Source of the DNA: Apostichopus japonicus
Lineage: Eukaryota; Echinodermata; Holothuroidea; Aspidochirotida; Stichopodidae
DNA: 64,000 nucleotides
Direction of reading: 5' to 3'
NCBI RefSeq assembly: GCF_037975245.1
Contig: NC_092568.1
Coordinates: 25,093,501-25,157,500 of the forward strand
The translations under genes and the position numbers were made by a program. Each line of letters begins with the position of its first letter. The first letter of the stretch is position 1. Of this stretch, positions 53,301 through 62,300 are shown piece by piece. The notes beneath the pieces are model-generated. The model was not told the DNA's origin. It searched no databases and saw only the letters and a list, made by a program, of their open reading frames with translations.

Positions 53301-56300
53301 TCATTTGAGGTCAAGGCCATTGCAGACATAAACCTCCTAAGCTTCAATCTAATCTGGGTGAAAATTGGTGGCAGTGGTCATTTGGCAGGGGGGACACAAT
53401 TTTAAAAGGGTAAGTGGTCAAGGGTAAAAGGTCCTACTTGACTGAAATGTATTTTATTTGTACCAATCTTTGTAGTTTGGCGTTAATCTAAGTGTGAACA
53501 AACTTACTGACTGCCAAGCGTTCATAATTTGCAAGATAATACATTAAAACTGGGTTATTATCAATTAAGTAGAATGGTATTTATTATTTATCCTTTATCA
53601 AATATTATCAACTTATTATCAAATATTATTATCAAATATTATCGTTTAAGTAGAACAGTATTTAAATTAAGTAGAGTGGTATTTTTTCATGGTGTTTGAA
53701 CAATGATAAATAGTACAAGCCACAATGCAACTCAGTGTAGCTACAAAATTGCCGATGTGGTAGTTCTGTTTTCATAAGTTGGAGAAGAAGTAATGCAAAG
53801 TGAGTTGGCGTTTGGAAGAAGCTCAAAGTTTCAAATTCAAGTGAGTTCTTTCTGAGCATGAATGGTTTATTTGTTTGCTTCTTCCTTTGCAGAATGGAGA
53901 AAGATGAAAACCGTGAAAGTCTAGAGCAACTTGCAGATAAAAAGTAATTTACATTTGTTTTTTATTCTATTTGCAAAGTATTACCAGGATTGTAAATCTT
54001 TGTTCAATATTAAAAAAGTATACATTGCATTATAGCCATTGATTTACTGATACCTATACTAGATACCCCTCCCCCTAGCCCCCCTCCCCTTTTTGAATCA
54101 AATTTCATTCGTCACTTTCATGTCTTGTGAGAAACCTATTTTCTCATTTAGAACCTCTCTACTCATTCCCCATCTCCTGTGCATGTTGAAGCAAATTATG
54201 ATCGACATTCAAGACAGCCAGCCAGCTCTTAATAATTATCACTTTAATCTCTGTTTAATTTTGACACATAAGCAGATGTAGAGCGACTGATTGCATGTAA
54301 TGCCTTCTGCTTCTGACACATTTTCATCATAGAAAGTTACTTTAAGTTTGTTGTATTAGTGTCAAAACTGATCCTTATTACTGAGAGAGTCAGTTAATAC
54401 TTTGTTTTGTATGGTAATATCTTTCATTTAAACATCTTGTTTCATCTGTGGCAGATGAGTAGAAATTGCATTCAATTACTGTTGCATCTTTTTTCTTTTT
54501 TCATTTTCCATTCATTTTTGTCTTCCTCTTAGGTCAGAAGTTGAAGACTTGACTAAAAAAATTGAGGAGAAGGAAAAGGAACACAAGGCCAAGCTGGAGA
54601 GAAAGAAGGCTGAAGTGAAAGCGATGCAAGAGCAGCTGGAGAGACTCAAAGCCGAAGGTGCGGAGGCGGACCAACGGGTCAAGAAGGCGTCTCAGGTGGT
54701 TGACCAGCAGCAGAAACGTCTGGCTAGGAGGAGCGCCAATCTCATGGAACAGGTGGAGCAGTTCGAGAGACAGAAGGTAGCTCAGGAGAAAGAAATTGAA
54801 GACAAAATTATGGAATTAGAGAAGCGGAGGAAGCAGCTACTGGAAGAGAGGGACCAGGCTCTCGCCAAAGTAGAGGAGGAAAAGGCCGTCTCGAAACGAC
54901 GGAGAGAAGAGCTAGGAGAACGGGTGCGAGACTTGGAGAGTAAGCAGGCGACCGAACTGATGGAGCTGCAGAGAGAGCTTTTGTGTAAAAGAGAATCCCT
55001 GGAAAGAAAAGTGGTAAAACAGGAGAAAGAGTTGAGAATCGAGACGGAGAAACTGGACCAGAAAGCAGCGCAACTCGATGGGTTGCTAAGGACGGTGAGT
55101 GTATTGTTGTCCATGAGATCCACAGATGACATAATTGATGACGTGAAGATCACTGTAGTTGAAACAATGGGATTATGCATTGTGCCAAATATATTTATAG
55201 GAAGATTTTTCATTTTCATTTTTCATATCTGAGCCCATATCTGAGGTTACTTGTATTTACTCCCAGATTTTGTTTTCACCTTTTGACTGTCATTGAAAAA
55301 TACTGTTAGTACAATTATAATCACACATGTGGTTCACTCTGCTGTTTATAATTCTTTAGAACTGATGACTTTTGTCGCATACCATGCAAGAAGAAGCTTG
55401 TTAAAGTAATATCATACTCGAAGGGTGGAACCTTACATGTTACTTTGAAGTACTCTGGTGTGTTTGTTCTATCCTTTGGGATTTTCATTTATGACAGCTG
55501 TTGATGTCAATTAACTGTTACAACCATGTGTTCATATAATTTCATACTTACTTGAAAGTGCTTACATAACCATTTCATTCTCACTAATAAACATAAATGA
55601 TTTGGGCTAACAACATTTTTGGAAGAAATTTTCAAAGTAAGACAGTTGGAGGGTAATAATAATAATATTTTGTGATCTTGGTGAGGCCACTGTTTATAAT
55701 ATCGCTAACATTATGACATCATCGCTTCCTTTTGTTTCAAAGAAGTTTCTCTTTCTCTTTTAGTGTCAAGAAAATTACGAGGCAAGACGTGCAGAACTTC
55801 AGAAAGAGAGAAACGAAGAGAGACATTTTCTCGATATGGAGAGAGAGAAAGTTGAAGCTCACCGGGCCAAGCACCAGCTGGCCATCCAGCTAGCTGAGGA
55901 GATGGAAGAGACGACTCGCAAACAACTCTCCAGAGAGAGTCAGGATATCGCTAAGGCCAGGGATGACTTTGAGAGGAGGAAACAGCGACAGTTGGAAACG
56001 ATGGAGGAAGCAGATAAAAACATCGAGGCCAAGGCCGAGTCACTCATAAACGAAATATGGGAGGGGAGGGCCCAGTTAGAAGAAGATAAAAGAGCACTAC
56101 AGGAGCAAGGCAAAGAGAAGAGAGCTATGCTCCTGGATTCGAGAGAACAGCTCACCCCTGCCGCCAGAGAATTGCTGGAGAAACAGGTACTGGAAATCGA
56201 ATTGGACATAAGGAACATCGAAGAGGCTCAGAGGCTGCTCGACGAGCAAGAGGAAAATGTGGAGAAGCTGATAGAAGACGAATTTGTGGTGCTCGAGCAA

Positions 56301-59300
56301 GGAAAGCAGGCCGGACAGAAGAAGTTGGAGGAAGACTGGAAACATCTGTTGGAAATAGAGGCTGCCAACTTGTGGTTCATCGAACAGGAAGTCGTGGAAC
56401 GGAACGACGCCCTGGAGGAACAGAGAAGGAATCTAGAAAGCAAGGAGGCCAAACTGAACGAGTTCCAGAGAGAGCAGAGTAGATCGCTGGAGACGCTCGT
56501 GGAGGAGAAGGAAGCTCTCTCCGCGGAGAGAGAACAGATCCTGGCAGGCTATAGAAGCGAGATGGAGGAAACCGAGACAGGTATCAAAGGCGTCACGACC
56601 GAAATAGAATCGTTGACGGAGAAGTACATCCAGGATTCCCCGGTAGTGACCGAGATAAAAGAAACCAAGGACAAATTGATGGAGCTGGACGAAGAAGAGA
56701 CTCGTCACAAAGAAACCGAAAAAGAAGTTCTCTGTAAAGATGAAACCTCCCTGGAACAAATCGAAAAGGAAATGAGAGAAGAGAAGCAGAATTTGGAGGA
56801 ACTGAGACAGACCGAAAGCTTCGTGGATGGCCGTTATCAGGAAGAGAGCAAGAAGCTCAGGGATGCCTTTGGAGTAAGTCAATCCATTTTGCTTAATTGA
56901 AAATTCTCTCTCATACAAGGCTCTGCGGTGATAGAGAATCATATGGCTAAAAATGCCATCGACATTTACAAATACAAGAGACCGAACCACTGTCGCTCAC
57001 TGCTGTATGATTAAATGGAAAGATCTCAGCCATTGATGATAGATTGATAGATGGTGGGCCCCAAGGGGGGGAGATAGGGGGGAGTGGGGTTTGTTGATGT
57101 ATAAGAACAGTCTGCTTTGTTGATATTGGTCACTTTGCAGTCCTGTAGCAGCATGGTTTATAAAACTGACTAATAACAACAGGATGAAAGTTTCATTTTA
57201 AAACCTTTTTGAACAAGCATGGTCCTTTCATTAAATGTTTGAACAAGTTGATTTGACTGTGTCTAATAAGCTATTGAATTTTAATACTCTAAAGTTTATA
57301 TCACAAATCACTTATTGCAGTTTTCAGTATTGTTGACAACAATATGGTATTACCAGCAAGAGTATAAAAAAAGATACCAAATAGTATCCCTAAATTTACC
57401 TTAGAAGGAAAAGCTGAACAAGGACGTGAACCTTCTGGTGTTTTGATGTTTTTTACAAAGCCAGTGTTATGGAAGACAATGACAGCCTTCACAAAAAGAA
57501 AAGAAAAGAAAGAAGGACTATGTTCATAATGTAGAGATTGCATTAATGTTTGAAAGATATTGCCTTGGTCAACTTTTAATCCTACTTCTTTTCAACAGAA
57601 AATTCAGCAGTTAGAGGGCCAACTTGCTGCAGCCCAGGAACAATTAGTCTCAGAACAAGAAAAGTTCGAGAATGAGAAGAAGAAGGAACTGCTCAGAATT
57701 AATGATGAGAAACTCAAGATTAAAGGAATGGAAAAACAGGATAGGTATTAAAATAGTGTGATTATGTAATATGAAGGCAGCATAGAATAGCGTGATATGA
57801 AGGCAGCATTGAATTGCAAGACGTGAAGGCAACATTGAATAGCGTGATATGAAGGCAGCATTGAATAGCGTGATATGAAGGCAGCATTGAATAGCGTGAT
57901 ATGAAGGCAGCATTGAATAGCGTGATATGAAGGCAGCATTGAATAGCGGGATATGAAGGCAGCATTGAATAGCATGACATGAAGGCAGCATTGAATAGAG
58001 TGACGTGAAGGCAACATTGAATAGCGTGATATGAAGGCAGTATTGAATAGCGTGATATGAAGGCAGTATTGAATAGCGTGATATGAAGGCAGTATTGAAT
58101 AGTGTGATATGAAGGCAGCATTGAATAGTGTGATATGAAGGCAGCATTGAATAGCGTGACATGAAGGCAACATTGAATAGCGTGATATGAAGGCAACATT
58201 GAATAGCGTGATATGAAGGCAGCATTGAATAGCGTGATATGAAGGCAACATTGAATAGCGTGATATGAAGGCAGCATTGAATAGCATGATATGAAGGCAG
58301 CATTGAATAGTATGATATGAAGGCAACATTGAATAGCGTGATATGAAGGCAGCATTGAATAGCGTGATATGAAGGCAGCATTGAATAGTGTGATATGAAG
58401 GCAACATTGAATAGCGTGATATGAAGGCAGCATTGAATAGTATGATATGAAGGCAGCATTGAATAGTATGATATGAAGGCAGCATTGAACAGGGTGATAT
58501 GAAGGCAGTATTGAATAGGGTGACGTGAAGGCAACATTGAATAGCATGATATGAAGGCAGCATTGAATAGTATGATATGAAGGCAGCATTGATTAGTATG
58601 ATATGAAGGCAGCATTGAATAGCGTGATATGAAGGCAGTAATGAATAGTGTGATATGAAGGCAGTATTGAATAGCGTGACATGAAGGCAGCATTGAATAG
58701 TGTGATATGAAGACAGCATTGAATAGTGTGATATGAAGGCAGCATTGAATAGTGTGATATGAATGCAGCATTGAATAGCGTGATATGAATGCAGCATTGA
58801 ATAGTGTGATATGAAGGCAGTATTGAATAGCGTGATATGAAGGCAGCATTGAATAGTGTGATATGAAGGCAGCATTGAATAGTATGATATGAAGGCAGCA
58901 TTGAATAGTATGTTATGAAGGCAGTATTGAATAGGGTGACGTGAAGGCAACATTGAATAGTGTGATATGAAGGCAGCATTGAATAGTGTGACGTAAAGGC
59001 AACATTGAGTAGCATGACGTGAAGGCAACATTGGGTAGCGTGACGTGAAGGCAGCATTGAATAGCGTGACGTGAAGGCAGTATTGAATAGTGTGACGTGA
59101 AGGCAACATTAAATAGCGTGATATGAAGGCAGCATTGAATAGTGTGATGTGATGGCAGCATTGAATAGCGTGATATGAAGGCAGCATTAAATAGCGTGAT
59201 ATGAAGGCAGCATTGAATAGCGTGATATGAAGGCAGCATTTAATAGCGTGATATGAAGGCAGCATTGAATAGCGTGATATGAAGGCAGCATTGAATAGTG

Positions 59301-62300
59301 TGATATGAAGGCAGCATTGCATAGCATGATATGAAGGCAGCATTGAATAGTGTGATATGAAGGCAGCATTGAACAGTGTGATATGAAGGCAGCATTGAAT
59401 AGCGTGATATGAAGGCAGCATTGAATAGTGTGATATGAAGGCAGTATTGAATAGCGTGACATGAAGGCAGCATTGAATAGTGTGATATGAAGACAGCATT
59501 GAATAGTGTGATATGAAGGCAGCATTGAATAGTGTGATATGAATGCAGCATTGAATAGCGTGATATGAATGCAGCATTGAATAGTGTGATATGAAGGCAG
59601 TATTGAATAGCGTGATATGAAGGCAGCATTGAATAGTGTGATATGAAGGCAGCATTGAATAGTATGATATGAAGGCAGCATTGAATAGTATGATATGAAG
59701 GCAGTATTGAATAGGGTGACGTGAAGGCAACATTGAATAGTGTGATATGAAGGCAGCATTGAATAGTGTGACGTAAAGGCAACATTGAGTAGCATGACGT
59801 GAAGGCAACATTGGGTAGCGTGACGTGAAGGCAGCATTGAATAGCGTGACGTGAAGGCAGTATTGAATAGCGTGACGTGAAGGCAACATTAAATAGCGTG
59901 ATATGAAGGCAGCATTGAATAGTGTGATGTGATGGCAGCATTGAATAGCGTGATATGAAGGCAGCATTAAATAGCGTGATATGAAGGCAGCATTTAATAG
60001 CGTGATATGAAGGCAGCATTGAATAGCGTGATATGAAGGCAGCATTGAATAGTGTGATATGAAGGCAGCATTGCATAGCATGATATGAAGGCAGCATTGA
60101 ATAGTGTGATATGAAGGCAGCATTGAACAGTGTGATATGAAGGCAGCATTGAATAGCGTGATATGAAGGCAGCATTGAATAGTGTGATATGAAGGCAGCA
60201 TTGAATAGTGTGATATGAAGGCAGCATTGAATAGTGTGACATGAAGGCAGCATTGAATAGCGCGATATGAAGGCAGCCTTGAATAGTGTGATATGAAGGC
60301 AGCATTGAATAGCGTGATATGTGATTTGTAGTGAATCTGTACTTGTATTCACTCTCATGGATTGGTACTCACTCTAGTACTTGAGGCTTTTCGGGAAATC
60401 TAATATGGATGAGAGCACTAGTAGTTGTGCTTAGAGACTTGTACTCAAAATCTCATACCAATGTTAATTTACTCCTACTCTCACTCATGGTGTCCAGCTA
60501 GTATTACAAGTCCGACTAGAAGTTTTGTTATATGGTGATAGTGCAGTGGATTTGGGGGGTGGGGGGGGGGAAGGTGATGATTTTTCATTGTTTTTTTCTA
60601 TTGCTCGGTATATTTCATTTTAAGTTTACTTCAAAAAGCACAGTAAGGTCCTCCACTTGTTTCCTTTAGAATGCAGAAGTTAATTGAGGAACAGGTCCAG
60701 GTCCGGTTGACAGAAGAAAATGAGACGAGGCAGAAGGAGAGACAGCAAGAACAAAAAGAGAGGGAAGAGATGATGGACGAGATGAGGAAAGAACATCAGA
60801 AAGAACTGCAGGAACTGCAGGAAAAATTAAGGTGAGGCATCTAGTGTTTGGATATCTAGGTATCTTAGATAAACAGCAGGAAAAAATAAGGTGAGACATT
60901 TAGTGTTTGGATATCTAGGTATCTTAGATAAACAGCAGGAAAAATTAAGGTGAGACATCTAGTGTTTGGATATCTAGGTATCTTAGATAAACAGCAGGAA
61001 AAATTAAGGTGAGACATCTAGTGTTTGGATATCTAGGTATCTTAGATAAACTGCAGGAAAAACTAAGGGGAGACATCTAGTCATTGTGAATAAGAAAATA
61101 GTTATTGTGGGATATCTAGGTATCTTAGATAAACTGCAGGAAATGTTAAGGTGAGACATCTAGTCATTGTGAATAAGAACAATTTATTTCAGGATATCTA
61201 GGTCTTAGATAAACTGCAGGAAAAGTTAAGGTGAGAAATGTAAGTATGGTGAATGGTTGCCATGGAAATTAAGGTGGGAGTATCCAAGTATTAAGCTAAT
61301 TGGTGGAAAGTGGTTTATGTACATTGCTAGTAGAGGAGAACTTAATAATAAAAAGTTATTGAGGGATATATAGGTATCTTAGATAAACTGCAGGAAAAGC
61401 TACGGTGAGATATATAAGTATGGTGAATGGTTGCCATGGATATTAAGGTGAGTGTATCCAAGTATTGAGCTTAAACGGTGGAAAGTGGTTTATGTACATT
61501 GCTAGTAGAGTAGCCTAACTTTTTGTGTGGCCCTCCATGTGAAAACTCTGGAGAGAAGTGAGGTAGAGATGGATATGTTACCATGACAAAAGGAATAATA
61601 AAAAAGGTCATTTGAGGTCAGTAGATGCCAATTATTGGTGGTATAGTTATAAACAGTAGTGAGTGCTTCTCAATTTGTAGACCTATAAGATAAAAAAAAG
61701 GATACTGATCTCAGAAAATAATGACTAAAATATGTAGAATGACTAAAATATGTAGAAATGACTAAAGTATGTATAGGGTGTTCCGAAAGTTTGTTCCGTT
61801 CCCTCTCCCCATTTTTTTTTTAAAAGATGTTTAAAGCTACACTAACACCATGCATACGTTAATTGTTATTGTTTTATATAGGCTACATATATATGTATAG
61901 ATGTAGTAGAGTCAGTTTCTTTATTTGTTTTCCCTTTCTGCCGCCATTCCCTAGCAAGTCCCCTCTCCTTTTCCAAGCCACTGTTGTTTCCCTTAGGCGC
62001 CATATTGTTATGCGATGAGGTTTGTATACCTATTCAATTCACCACGTGTGCGTTGTGTGTCCGTACAAGAAAAGTTAATTACTCACTGAGTTCGTTACAG
62101 TGTGTGTTCCGTAGGCTATTCGTACCGAGTATCACAAATGGTTTGAAATTGAGGGGGCTATTGTAGTATGGCTGAGATGCTGAAGGGAAGATGGGCCCTA
62201 TAGAATGGTTGAAGTATGGTATGGTGGGTTTTGAACAGAAATTACGTATAACCATCCAGAATAGCACAGACACAAACTCATACTCACACAAACTCATACT

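Noticed and set aside
54782-57000. Long minus-strand frames opposite KIF16B exons 21-22
   Set aside because: They are antisense shadows of a coiled-coil coding sequence (Ser/Leu/Phe-rich complement of Glu/Lys codons).
57748-60201. 817-codon minus-strand open frame, Cys/His-rich repeat protein
   Set aside because: It is wholly inside the 26-bp minisatellite. The same 26-residue repeat appears in several overlapping frames, as expected from a stop-free unit of that length, and there is no flanking gene structure.
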